A DNA stretch of 64,000 bases, taken from contig NC_010506.1 of NCBI RefSeq assembly GCF_000019525.1, positions 124,001-188,000 on the forward strand, in the 5' to 3' direction. Below the pieces are notes generated by a model, which saw only the letters and a list, made by a program, of their open reading frames with translations, ran no database searches and had not been told where the DNA came from. Numbering within the stretch: position 1 is the first letter of the stretch; each line of letters opens with the position of its first letter. This DNA comes from Shewanella woodyi ATCC 51908. GTDB lineage: Bacteria; Pseudomonadota; Gammaproteobacteria; Enterobacterales; Shewanellaceae. This document shows, piece after piece, positions 45,240-54,000 of the stretch. The position numbers and the translations under genes were made by a program.

Positions 45240-45261
45240 ATTTATCTTGTTGATGTTCATT

Positions 45262-45290
45262 GGGCGTACTCTTCTGAGTGCGCCCTTTTT
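45262..45290 (+). terminator. Intrinsic terminator of the acylase gene
   Basis: GGGCGTACTC and GAGTGCGCCC (one G-T pair) form a ten-base stem followed by TTTTT, 22 bases past the acylase stop. Confidence 0.85.
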
Positions 45291-45303
45291 CTAATTTTTA
45301 GGC

Positions 45304-45339
45304 AAAAAAATGGACCCATGCAGGTAGAAGCATGAGCCC
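45304..45339 (-). terminator. Orphan minus-strand hairpin with T-tract (proximal)
   Basis: GGACCCATGC (45312-45321) and GCATGAGCCC (45330-45339) pair over ten bases with two G-T pairs. On the minus strand the stem is followed by A and seven T. No leftward gene exists upstream in this 898-base gap. Confidence 0.5.
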
Positions 45340-45528
45340 AAAAAGGGGATGATGGTGGTGCGATTAACCTCTAGATATTATCTAAAAGCTAATTATTTGG
45401 TTGAGCCTAATATAACGATAACTGTCTGAACCGAGACTGAATGAGATATCCAAATTAGTCATAATTTAATCATGGTTTTACCGATAGTTTTTAGGCTGGA
45501 TTTAGTTTGGATTTATCGCTCAGTAGAT

Positions 45529-45555
45529 AAAAAAATGGCCTCTGGGATAGAGGCC
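45529..45555 (-). terminator. Orphan minus-strand hairpin with T-tract (distal)
   Basis: GGCCTCT (45537-45543) and AGAGGCC (45549-45555) form a perfect seven-base stem; the minus strand then reads A followed by seven T (45535-45529). Together with the hairpin at 45304-45339 it suggests one or two leftward small transcripts. The remaining part of 45240-46137 holds the palindromic repeat below and no gene. Confidence 0.5.
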
Positions 45556-45591
45556 TAAGTAAGACACGATTAATAAGCGTCCTTGGTGGGA

Positions 45592-45647
45592 TATACCCAA
45601 ACAACTTCAAGATGCAGGATTCAGCATGTCGAGGTTGCTTGGGTATA
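45592..45647. repeat. Dispersed palindromic repeat (TATACCCAA...TTGGGTATA)
   Basis: TATACCCAA (45592-45600) and TTGGGTATA (45639-45647) are exact inverted repeats; the arms extend to about 16 bases with two mismatches. The interior contains CAACTTCAAGATGCAGGATT. I have seen sequences of this kind repeatedly in Vibrio and Shewanella intergenic regions. One copy is present here. Confidence 0.7.
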
Positions 45648-46137
45648 CATATTAAACGTTATAGCCTGTACGATTGCTGAATAATGATACAGAAGCGAAA
45701 ACTATTCCTTTACCCAGCATACAATCTCCCTCTAATAAGGATTATCTTAGCTTTAGTTAGGCTTGAAGGGCTGTGAGGCGAGTTTTTTTTGAGGTGGTGG
45801 TTATTTTTTACCGTTTCTATTTTTTGCTTAGTGTTACTGTTAACAAAGGGTTACACTATTTCTCGCCTAAGAATTTATTTTAAATCGTAATTAAAGGCAT
45901 TAATTACCGGTTTTACTTTATCTGGTTCGTTTATTCGGGCTTAACTAACCTAGAAAGGCTTTTTTAGTCAGACTATTTTGAAATATGCACAATTAGCACC
46001 CTCTTTAATTCGGTTTTTCTAGTTGATAAATCGCTGGAAATAGTGGAGAAAATAGGTGATGGTAGTGGGTTGTGGCTTGATAAAGATTGAATATCTGGAT
46101 AAAAAATAAAAGCAATAAAGAACAATAAGGACATAGT

Positions 46138-46707
46138 ATGGATGGAGTGTTATTAGGTTTAGGTCTGGTGGTGATTATTGCCTACCTTTGGTATGTCAGC
46201 TTAGTTAAAAAGCGCAATGCGGGGCGTGAGGCGCTTTCAGGTATAGATGTACAACTGAAGAAAAGGGCTAATGTCGTTCCTAATATTTTAACGATCGCTA
46301 AGAAGTTTATGGATCATGAGAAATCACTTCTTACTGAGATCACTGAGTTAAGAACCCAAGTTACTAATAGTTATGATAACAGTGACGCCACGGAGATTAA
46401 GCAACATCTGGCTGCTGCTGAACGCCTTAATAGCAAGATGGGGCAGTTGATGGTGACGGTAGAAGACTACCCTGAGCTTAAGTCTGACAATACCATGCTT
46501 CAGGCGATGCAGACCTATAATGAAGTTGAAGCGCATATTTCAGCTGCGCGTCGTTTCTATAATGCATCGGTGACAGAGTTGAATAATGCGGTGGAGATCT
46601 TCCCCGGTTCAATTATCGCTTCGATGGCCAATATTAAGGTGATGCCTTTTTATGAAGCTGATGAAGCCGCTAAAGCGCCAGTTAATGCCGCAGATTTCCT
46701 GAATTAA
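46138..46707 (+). CDS. lemA: LemA family protein
   Basis: 189 residues. An N-terminal membrane anchor (LLGLGLVVIIAYLWYVSL, about 5-22) is followed by a three-helix LemA domain with LKKRANVVPNILTIAKKFMDHE, TYNEVEAHISAARRFYNASVTELNNAVEIFP and the conserved FPG-x-I-A. Most of the protein should be cytoplasmic or periplasmic helical bundle; LemA function is unclear and it is often linked to envelope stress or proteases. Here it heads an operon with a DUF3137 protein and a lytic transglycosylase. Confidence 0.93.
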   Translation: MDGVLLGLGLVVIIAYLWYVSLVKKRNAGREALSGIDVQLKKRANVVPNILTIAKKFMDHEKSLLTEITELRTQVTNSYDNSDATEIKQHLAAAERLNSKMGQLMVTVEDYPELKSDNTMLQAMQTYNEVEAHISAARRFYNASVTELNNAVEIFPGSIIASMANIKVMPFYEADEAAKAPVNAADFLN

Positions 46708-46749
46708 TCTTAATTGCGGCCCTTGGCCGCAAGCTGCCACCGAGCTTAA

Positions 46750-47760
46750 ATGAATATTGTTAGTTTTATTTTTGGGGCGCCGATTAAGCCTAAACGTCAG
46801 TCTAAACCTCTCGTTGCTGTCGGCGATGAATTAACCTCTCTACAGGCTCACTATGATGAGCATATTGAGCCATTAACCCGTAAGTTTGAAAACCGTCGTG
46901 TTGCTAGTTTAAAAGCTCTTAGACAGCGACTGTATATGAGCTTGGCTATATTTGCCGGTGTTCTTATTATTTCGGTGCTTATCGATAATCAACAGAGATT
47001 AGGGCTTCCTTGGCCGTTTTTTCTTCTTCCTCTTATCCCCTTAATCTGGTGGTCCTCACGACCCGTTTCACGTTATAAATCCGATGTAAAACAGCGAGTC
47101 TTCCCTAAGATTTTTCGCTATTTTGGTGATGATTTTATCTTTAGCTCTACTCACCAAATGAGCCTCTCGGCGTTAAAGCGCTCTAAGCTACTCCCCAGTT
47201 ATGATAATGCGAGTTTTGAGGATTATGTTCAGGGAACTTATAAGGGGGTAGAGATAGCTATTAATGAGCTTGAGCTAACTAAAGAGGTGAAGCGTGATAA
47301 ACGTCGTGAGACACAAACTGTATTCAATGGGGTGATGGTGCAGTTGAGCTGTCATAAGCCTTTTACTGGCCATACTGTGGTAGTAAAAACTCGAGGAGGA
47401 TTAATCAACTTCCTTTCAGATTCTTTTAAAAGCCTCTCTCGAGTAAAACTTGAAGATGTGAGGTTTGAGAAACAGTTTGATGTGTTCTCTTCGGATCAAA
47501 TTGAAGCAAGGTATCTGTTAACTGTGACCTTTATGGAGCGGCTTCAGGAGCTGGCTAGTTGCTTCAGTGGCAAGATACAGTGCGCATTTTATGATGATAA
47601 GTTACTTATCATGTTGGCAAGCAGTGAGGATAGATTTGAGTTGGGGTCCATCTTCCATGGTGCCACCTTTGAGTATGAGTTCAGTCAGATTAACAAAGAG
47701 ATGCGTCAGTTATTTGCTATGATTGAAGTACTCAAACTCGATGAATATACGGGCCTATAG
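46750..47760 (+). CDS. DUF3137 family membrane protein
   Basis: 336 residues. Two hydrophobic helices (about 62-80, MSLAIFAGVLIISVLI; and 85-103, WPFFLLPLIPLIWW) follow a charged N-terminus. The remainder is a soluble DUF3137 domain with YKGVEIAINELELTKEV, VMVQLSCHKPFTGHTVVVKT and VTFMERLQELA. In many proteobacteria DUF3137 (galanin-like) proteins are encoded next to LemA, as here (42-base gap). No start with a strong Shine-Dalgarno is seen. Function unknown; a complex with LemA at the inner membrane is plausible. Confidence 0.82.
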   Translation: MNIVSFIFGAPIKPKRQSKPLVAVGDELTSLQAHYDEHIEPLTRKFENRRVASLKALRQRLYMSLAIFAGVLIISVLIDNQQRLGLPWPFFLLPLIPLIWWSSRPVSRYKSDVKQRVFPKIFRYFGDDFIFSSTHQMSLSALKRSKLLPSYDNASFEDYVQGTYKGVEIAINELELTKEVKRDKRRETQTVFNGVMVQLSCHKPFTGHTVVVKTRGGLINFLSDSFKSLSRVKLEDVRFEKQFDVFSSDQIEARYLLTVTFMERLQELASCFSGKIQCAFYDDKLLIMLASSEDRFELGSIFHGATFEYEFSQINKEMRQLFAMIEVLKLDEYTGL

Positions 47761-48660
47761 ATGATATTAGCAAGTAGAGAAGTAAGCTTGTTTAGAGGGA
47801 TGCAGATACTCTTTGTTTTTCTAGTCACCCCACATGCTCTCTCTACACAAGCTGCAGATAAGCCTCACTATAAAGCGAGCCGCTCAGAAAGCGGTCTGGT
47901 TGTGACAGGGCAAGTTAATGAGCTAGCCTCAGAGCCTGTTGGCGTTAAAATGTTAGATAACAGCAGTGCTCAGACTATCAACAGCTCCTCAACTTCTCTT
48001 AATCGCTCAACAGTGCCCCCCAAGCCTGTAAAGAGAGCTCAAGCTGCATCATCACGCCATGTGCTGGATAACTCAAGTGCAGGAAAGCAGTACCGCTTAG
48101 AGACGACTTTAGATGACCGCGTAAAAGTTTATCAGTATCAGGATGAGAATGGTGTGGCCGTGTTTACCGACCACGCCCCAGGTGCGAGCGAGTATCAAGT
48201 TATCCTTTACGATTGCTACGCCTGTCGACCGGATTCAGATCTTGATTGGAAAAAGATGCCGCTTTATTCGAAACGCTTCGATGATCTAATTCAACTTGCG
48301 GCGAGAAACCATCAACTTGAACCCGCTTTGATCCGTGCAGTTATCCATGCTGAGTCTGCCTTTAATGTCTATGCCATCTCAAAAACTGGTGCTATGGGCT
48401 TGATGCAGCTAATGCCGGAAACTGCCAAGGAGCTTGGGGTTAAAAATGCTTTTAAACCTGCGCAAAATATCGATGGTGGAGCTCGATATTTAGCTAAGAT
48501 GCTTAAACGCTTTGGTGGCGATATCGAGCTTGCCTGCGCTGCTTATAACGCAGGCCCAACAAGGGTCACCGAACATAAAGGGATCCCACCATACCCTGAG
48601 ACCATAGCGTATGTTGAGCGAGTAAAAATACTGCTAAAGCGTTATCAAAGCTTAGGGTGA
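47761..48660 (+). CDS. Lytic transglycosylase with DUF4124-like region
   Basis: 299 residues. ATG 47761 abuts the upstream stop TAG with no gap, so coupling is likely; ATG 47800 (MQILFVFLVTPHALSTQA) would give a neater signal peptide but has its purine run too close. A DUF4124-like segment (about 120-160, YQYQDENGVAVFTD) precedes an SLT domain with catalytic Glu198 in IHAESAFNVYAISKTGAMGLMQLMP and CAAYNAGPTRV near the end. It should cleave peptidoglycan glycan strands in the periplasm. The operon ties it to LemA/DUF3137. Confidence 0.88.
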   Translation: MILASREVSLFRGMQILFVFLVTPHALSTQAADKPHYKASRSESGLVVTGQVNELASEPVGVKMLDNSSAQTINSSSTSLNRSTVPPKPVKRAQAASSRHVLDNSSAGKQYRLETTLDDRVKVYQYQDENGVAVFTDHAPGASEYQVILYDCYACRPDSDLDWKKMPLYSKRFDDLIQLAARNHQLEPALIRAVIHAESAFNVYAISKTGAMGLMQLMPETAKELGVKNAFKPAQNIDGGARYLAKMLKRFGGDIELACAAYNAGPTRVTEHKGIPPYPETIAYVERVKILLKRYQSLG

Positions 48661-48704
48661 TCTCAGTGTGGGCAGAGCGTGAACTCGCATTAAAATAGGC
48701 AGCA

Positions 48705-50099
48705 TTAAGCAGTACTTAGCTCCCTACCTGACTCTATGGCTGAATTAAGATGTCTCCAGACCATAGGGGCGACAACGGCAAAAATCACTAAGTTGGACAC
48801 TGGCATCGCCAACCATACTCCATTTATTCCAAATACCTTCGGAAGGATAAAGAGGAAGGGGAGTTGAACCACCATATTACCAACAGATATCCACAGGGAT
48901 CTTCCACCTTGGTTTACGGCCATAAAATACATGATCGCCAGTACCACAAATCCATCGAGAAACATTGCAAATAGATGCAGTTGAATACCGACTATTGTCT
49001 CTGTCATCAAGGCTCTATCTTCACTGTTAAACAGCCCGATAATGGCTTCGGGAAACAGGTTTAAAATCAGCACCCAAAGCAGGCCCGCAGAGATTGAGAC
49101 CTTAGCGGCAAGCTGAAACATACGTTTGATGTTTTTTGGCTCCCTAGCGCCGAAAAAGAAACTGACTGGAGGCTGCATCCCTTCACCGAGTCCCTCTGCG
49201 ACAAAGTAGTACAGCACCATTAGATAACCAACAATTGCAAATGCCCCGACCGTTAATGAAGATCCATACTCCATAAATAGGCGGTTATGGAGCGCAAATA
49301 CGAAGCTGGTATACAGGTACATGACAAAACTGGAGGCGCCCAAAATCATGATCTTTCCGGCCAGCTTTGGACTAAAAATGAATGCAGAGGCGTTAAATTT
49401 AAAGTCTGTTTTTGATGAGATAAAGTAGCCGATCCCTAAAATAGACACAGATATCTGGGCCGAGATAGTGGCGATAGCTGCGCCTTGAAGGGCCATATTA
49501 AATTGTACAATCAGCAGATAATCGAGCACGATATTTAAACATGCGCCCATGACCATCAAGCCGGTGGCGATATTTGGGCTTTCATCATTGCGAACAAGAA
49601 TAGGGATAGCAGCTGCAAGAATTGTAAAAACCAAAGACCAAGTAAATGGGGTGGTGTATTGCTGCGCCATCAGTAGGGTTTGCCCGCTACCGCCTTGCAT
49701 GAGCAAAAGGGTGTCGACACTCAAATTTAATACTATAGAGCCGATTAATCCAAAGCCAATAACGAGCAGAAGGGCGCTGGCTAAGGTGTTATTTACTTTG
49801 GTTGATACTAATTTTTTATCATCGCCAGTTAGGCTATTCTCACCGCGATTGATGGAGAGTAAGCTGCCTGAACCCATGCCTATCATTAGGCCAATACCAG
49901 CAAAAATATAGATGATAGGCCAAGCCATATTGATACCTGCTAGCCCTTGGTAGCCAACGTACTGGCCAATAAAAATACCATCAACAATTTGATATAGACC
50001 GTTGACCAGCATCGCCGCGACCGAAGGAATGGCGTAGCGCCAAAATGTTCGGCTGATTGAGCTTGATGTCTGATCTGATGGTGATTGATAGCTGTGCAT
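48705..50099 (-). CDS. MATE family efflux transporter
   Basis: 464 residues, about 12 transmembrane helices in two six-helix halves. It opens with ISRTFWRYAIPSVAAMLVNGLYQIVDGIFIG, as in MepA/DinF-like MATE proteins, with repeat-like YVGYQGLAGINMAWPI. It exports drugs or metabolites with sodium or proton antiport. It is divergent to a LysR gene across 127 bases with a palindrome between, so likely its target. Confidence 0.9.
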   Translation of the reverse strand: MHSYQSPSDQTSSSISRTFWRYAIPSVAAMLVNGLYQIVDGIFIGQYVGYQGLAGINMAWPIIYIFAGIGLMIGMGSGSLLSINRGENSLTGDDKKLVSTKVNNTLASALLLVIGFGLIGSIVLNLSVDTLLLMQGGSGQTLLMAQQYTTPFTWSLVFTILAAAIPILVRNDESPNIATGLMVMGACLNIVLDYLLIVQFNMALQGAAIATISAQISVSILGIGYFISSKTDFKFNASAFIFSPKLAGKIMILGASSFVMYLYTSFVFALHNRLFMEYGSSLTVGAFAIVGYLMVLYYFVAEGLGEGMQPPVSFFFGAREPKNIKRMFQLAAKVSISAGLLWVLILNLFPEAIIGLFNSEDRALMTETIVGIQLHLFAMFLDGFVVLAIMYFMAVNQGGRSLWISVGNMVVQLPFLFILPKVFGINGVWLAMPVSNLVIFAVVAPMVWRHLNSAIESGRELSTA

Positions 50100-50167
50100 G
50101 AGTTTCTACTGGTATTAATGGGTAGCGATAGAGTATCTTCAAATTTCGGATTGAATAAGTTAGTAAG

Positions 50168-50184
50168 TATCCGCATATCGGATA
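50168..50184. promoter_or_regulatory. Candidate LysR operator between MATE and lysR
   Basis: TATCCG-CATAT-CGGATA is an exact 17-bp inverted repeat, 43 bases upstream of the LysR start and 69 bases from the MATE start. A related TCGGATTGAA lies just to the left. Confidence 0.5.
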
Positions 50185-50226
50185 GGTAATTTAGGGATTG
50201 GTAATAATAGTGATAGGGAGAGCAGA

Positions 50227-51144
50227 GTGAATTGGAGTCTGTACCAGCTGGAAGCTTTTGTTCTATCGGTGAAATATGGCTCGTTCTCGGCGGCAGCAAG
50301 AAAGCTGGGGAGAGCACAGTCACGAATTAGCACTGCCATTGGTCACCTTGAAGATGATCTGGGTTTTGAGCTGTTTGATCGAAGTGCCAGGCTTCCTGTT
50401 TTGACCCCTTGCGGTGAAGATATGTTTATTGAGGCCCAAGCGGTACTGCAGCAGTGCCAGCGTCTTGAGTCCCGCGCTATGACGTTATCAACGGGGCAGG
50501 AGATAAGCCTGACGGTTGCCATGGATGAGGCGGTGCCGATCAATGCATTTGAGTCTCTGTTTGAGCAGGTATCGATCAAGTTTCCACTGTTAAAGCTTAC
50601 TATCATCAATGGTTCACAAGATGATATTGGCTTGTGGGTTGATGAGGGGAAGGCCGATATGGGCATCTTATTTCACTCTCGCAACGAACTGCCTGAGTCG
50701 TTGGAATTTATGTCCATTGGCCAGTTTAAACAGTCTTTGATTGTGTCGGTAAATCATCCTCTTGCTCAGTTTTCGGCACCTAAAATTAAAGAGTTAAACC
50801 AGCACAGACAGCTAGTGATCCGTGACCGAATGGGAGATAAGCAGGCAAAAGCACTCGCTGCTAACCATTGGTATATCGACAGCTACTACTATATGACAGC
50901 TCTGGTTATTCGTGGAGTGGGTTGGGCGCTCGTTCCTGAGCATATCGCTAATAGTGAGTGGTATTCAGATGACATTGTGACCCTATCAACAGAGCATATC
51001 CCCTCCCCATTATTGGTTGAAATAGGCGTTGTTAATCGGCGGGATCAAGCTTATGGTCCTGTAATGGAGTGGATCTTTTTAGAAATTGAGTCCATGTTTA
51101 AGAATAAAGTGAATAATTACAGCAACAAGTCGGAATCTCCTTAA
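50227..51144 (+). CDS. LysR-family transcriptional regulator
   Basis: 305 residues, GTG start with GGGAG upstream. The N-terminal HTH has SLYQLEAFVLSVKYGSFSAAARKLGRAQSRISTAIGHLEDDLG and LFDRSARLPVLTPCGED; the effector domain covers the rest. It probably regulates the divergent MATE gene. The following NTF2-like gene is 52 bases downstream and may be cotranscribed. Confidence 0.9.
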   Translation: MNWSLYQLEAFVLSVKYGSFSAAARKLGRAQSRISTAIGHLEDDLGFELFDRSARLPVLTPCGEDMFIEAQAVLQQCQRLESRAMTLSTGQEISLTVAMDEAVPINAFESLFEQVSIKFPLLKLTIINGSQDDIGLWVDEGKADMGILFHSRNELPESLEFMSIGQFKQSLIVSVNHPLAQFSAPKIKELNQHRQLVIRDRMGDKQAKALAANHWYIDSYYYMTALVIRGVGWALVPEHIANSEWYSDDIVTLSTEHIPSPLLVEIGVVNRRDQAYGPVMEWIFLEIESMFKNKVNNYSNKSESP

Positions 51145-51196
51145 AGAAGATTGGAAGTAGAAACAAAGATTAGGGAGAGGATGATAAGGTGAAAGT

Positions 51197-51568
51197 ATGC
51201 AAACAGGCTTAGAGCAACAACTTATAGAGCTTGAGCTTTATCTGCTTAAGTCTGAAGTAAGATCTTCGGTAGAGGAGCTTGCTAGCTTGATCCACGATGA
51301 TTTTTTAGAGTTTGGTGGCTCTGGAATTCGCTTTGGCAAGGAGGAGGTATTGATGAGGCTGCCTAAAGAGAGGTGTCCAGAGTTTTGCGCTACCGACTTT
51401 GAGTTAAGGGTGTTAACGCCAGATCTGGCACAACTACTTTATCGTGCATCCATGATTAAACCCGATGAGTTTATTACCCGCTACTCTCTGCGCAGCTCCC
51501 TTTGGAAGAGAAGTGGAGACAATTGGCAGATGATTTTTCATCAGGGCACGCCCTGTGAAGCATTTTAA
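51197..51568 (+). CDS. NTF2-like/DUF4440 protein
   Basis: 123 residues with the cone-shaped NTF2-like pattern: an N-terminal helix with LELYLLKSEVRSSVEELASLIHDDFLEFGGSGIRFGKEEVLMRL, then strands ending in LRSSLWKRSGDNWQMIFHQGTP, a classic DUF4440 ending. Small cytoplasmic protein, ligand unknown. It follows the LysR gene and is closed by a terminator. Confidence 0.8.
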   Translation: MQTGLEQQLIELELYLLKSEVRSSVEELASLIHDDFLEFGGSGIRFGKEEVLMRLPKERCPEFCATDFELRVLTPDLAQLLYRASMIKPDEFITRYSLRSSLWKRSGDNWQMIFHQGTPCEAF

Positions 51569-51598
51569 TTTGAGTATCAACCTCATGACTAAAAATAG

Positions 51599-51627
51599 AA
51601 AGAGCCAGCTTAAAGCTGGCTCTTTTT
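51599..51627. terminator. Palindromic bidirectional terminator
   Basis: AGAGCCAGCTT (51601-51611) and AAGCTGGCTCT (51613-51623) pair perfectly, with A-rich sequence to the left and TTTT to the right. It ends the NTF2-like transcript and probably also the convergent rlmJ transcript. Confidence 0.85.
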
Positions 51628-51688
51628 ATGGCCTGATCTCATTGATTTAGCTTATTGGCTTATAACCCTGATGTTGTGCTGAGCGGTG

Positions 51689-52531
51689 TTACTCAGGCAC
51701 TTCCTGCTTAATGGTGATTTTGCCACCGCCTTGATTTAACACAGGTGAGAGATACTCAAGTATCTCACTTGCCTTAGTATCGAGCTGCCAAGGTGGATTA
51801 ATGATCCACAAGCCTGCTGCTGTCATACCAAATTCGTCGCTGTCGGCTCTGATCGCTTGTTCGATCCTAAGCTGATTTTTAATGCCGCTTTGAGCGAGAA
51901 TTTTTAGCATACCCTCTGTTTGTGCGCGGTTAACCACCGGATACCAAAGCATGTACACCCCGGTCGCAAACTTCTTGTGGGCCTTGATAATTGCATTGGG
52001 CACATCTTGATAATCAGTTTTTATCTCATAACTTGGATCAACTAAGATAACCCCGCGTCGCTCACGAGGAGGAACTGCAGCGATTAGCCCCTTTAAGCCA
52101 TCATCTTTGACGACACGAATATAGCGGTCACCAGTGAACTGCTCCTCAAGCAGAGCATGGTCAGCACCGTGAAGTTCATGGAGCACCATGCGCTCTTTTT
52201 CATGGCGGTTCATATCGACAAATGCTGGCGAGCCAGGATAGAAAGAGAGCTCCGATTTGCCTTGGTTAAAGTGAGCCACATCTGCAATGTATTCAGCCAG
52301 TGGCTCAGGCAGATCCTCTTTTCCCCATAACTTAGCCACGCCCTCTAAATATTCACCTGTCTTTTGGGAAAACTGATCCGTGAGCGCATAACCGCCAGCG
52401 CCGGCGTGAGTATCGATATAGGCAAAAGGTGTTGGCTTCTTGTGCATCAGTTTTAGCACTTGCAGTAAAACAGAGTGCTTTAATACATCGGCATAATTGC
52501 CTGCATGGTAACCGTGGCGATAACTCAGCAT
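51689..52531 (-). CDS. rlmJ: 23S rRNA (adenine(2030)-N6)-methyltransferase RlmJ
   Basis: 280 residues, as in E. coli RlmJ (YhiR). The N-terminus MLSYRHGYHAGNYADVLKHSVLLQVL and YIDTHAGAGGYAL (SAM motif I) are diagnostic. The catalytic motif IV appears as LVDPSYEIKTDY, and WIINPPWQL is near the C-terminus. It methylates A2030 of 23S rRNA. It is divergent from rsmJ; in E. coli rlmJ neighbours gor and prlC, which here lie about 24 kb to the left. Confidence 0.95.
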   Translation of the reverse strand: MLSYRHGYHAGNYADVLKHSVLLQVLKLMHKKPTPFAYIDTHAGAGGYALTDQFSQKTGEYLEGVAKLWGKEDLPEPLAEYIADVAHFNQGKSELSFYPGSPAFVDMNRHEKERMVLHELHGADHALLEEQFTGDRYIRVVKDDGLKGLIAAVPPRERRGVILVDPSYEIKTDYQDVPNAIIKAHKKFATGVYMLWYPVVNRAQTEGMLKILAQSGIKNQLRIEQAIRADSDEFGMTAAGLWIINPPWQLDTKASEILEYLSPVLNQGGGKITIKQEVPE

Positions 52532-52727
52532 GATGATTCCTAAAGGGTTTCGGCATAGCGATAAGCTGGATATCGTTAAAGGATAACTGAACTTGGCTTT
52601 GCGAGATTAATTTGGGTACGGCAAATATTGCCTGATTTGACGGATTATAACTCAAACGCTTTAAAATATATCTCCTGAAGGGAGCTTTTGGCATAATAGA
52701 GAGATAATCACGCCAGATCGAGCCACA

Positions 52728-53516
52728 GTGACCCAAGTTAATCAAACTAAAACCAGTTATGGCATCTTCTTTAATCGCCATTATCCCACTATTGAGTCTG
52801 CCTGCGAGCGCTGGGGCCTTGTTTATGATGCCAATGCTGAGTTTGAACTGGTATTTGAAGATAATATTCTGACTCTTATAAAGCGAGATGAGCCTAAGTT
52901 GAAAGGGATCTCGGTCGATTTTGTGTCTGGTGCCGTGGCGCATAGACGCAAATTTGGTGGCGGTCGAGGTCAATCTATCGCGAAAGCGGTTGGGCTAAAA
53001 CAGGGGGTTAATCCCAGTGTTGTCGATGGCACCGCAGGGCTTGGCCGCGATGCGTTCGTTTTGGCGAGCTTAGGGTGTAATGTCACTATGGTTGAGCGTC
53101 ATCCTGTAGTGGCTGCACTGCTAGAAGATGGTCTGCGCCGCGCCTATGAAGATGCGGAAATTGGTGACTGGATGCGTGAGCGTATGAAGCTGTTTCACGG
53201 CTCGAGCATTGATTCACTAGCTGATGCAGCGCACTCATCAAATACAGAGGTGGACGTGGTCTATCTAGATCCCATGTATCCCCACCGTGAGAAATCTGCC
53301 TTAGTTAAAAAAGAGATGCGTGTGTTCCAATCATTAGTTGGTGCCGATCTTGATGCCGATGGTTTACTTGCCCCTGCAATGGCGCTAGCAAGTAAGCGAG
53401 TCGTCGTAAAACGTCCCGATTATGCTGAAGATTTAGATGGCGTTAAACCGAGCATGGTGATCGCCACTAAGAAAAACCGTTTCGATGTCTATGTACGGGC
53501 GGCGATGACGGCTTAA
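52728..53516 (+). CDS. rsmJ: 16S rRNA (guanine(1516)-N2)-methyltransferase RsmJ
   Basis: 262 residues. GTG at 52728 is the chosen start (no strong Shine-Dalgarno); E. coli RsmJ is 250. Signature blocks are [35 protein letters not shown] (SAM site), [16 protein letters not shown] and the catalytic [22 protein letters not shown]. It methylates G1516 of 16S rRNA. Its stop overlaps the convergent VanZ-like gene by four bases. Confidence 0.95.
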
Positions 53517-53956
53517 GTTTTCTCGTGAGCTGTCTGGCTTCTGGTATTTGTTGCGATTAAATAGGTAAGTAAGCTAAAGAGGGTGATACCAAGTCCATCG
53601 GCGGCTAAGTCCATCATATCTAATGTTCTTGTGGGGATTAGCCCTTGGCTTAGCTCCTCTATCAGAACAAACAGGCTAACGGCTGTGCTGCCCCAGTAGA
53701 GCTTAAATCTTCCTATTGAAAGGGTTCTACAGCGGGAAGCTAAGTTAGCAAGCAGTGTGAGTAATCCAAATAATCCGAAGTGGCCGAGTTTGTCGCCATA
53801 GGGGAGGGGTTGGATAAGGTCAAAAAACAGATTACTGCTTCCTGTATTTGCTTGATAGATGGCCCATAGAATAAAGGCAAAAAAGCCTAATGCTATGCTT
53901 ACTGTGAGTTTATAGAACACGTGCTTAAATCCTTTTTGCCTCTCCATTGGCCTCAT
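53513..53956 (-). CDS. VanZ family membrane protein
   Basis: 147 residues with about four transmembrane helices. The VanZ pattern shows in [22 protein letters not shown] and [32 protein letters not shown]. Many VanZ-like proteins are of unknown function, and the link to teicoplanin resistance does not carry over to this group. It overlaps rsmJ by four bases in a convergent arrangement and lies 44 bases beyond the HD-GYP gene in the same direction. Confidence 0.82.
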
Positions 53957-54000
53957 TGTGACGATTACTCTGCATATGTACAGTGAATGAAAGTTAACAG

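Noticed and set aside
28127..51568. Integrative island with integrase or prophage
   Set aside because: No integrase, tRNA end, phage or conjugation gene was found, so only a synteny-based possibility of insertion is kept.
52353..52973. 206-residue minus-strand ORF spanning the rlmJ and rsmJ starts
   Set aside because: It overlaps two confident rRNA methyltransferase genes in other frames and shows no domain-like pattern.
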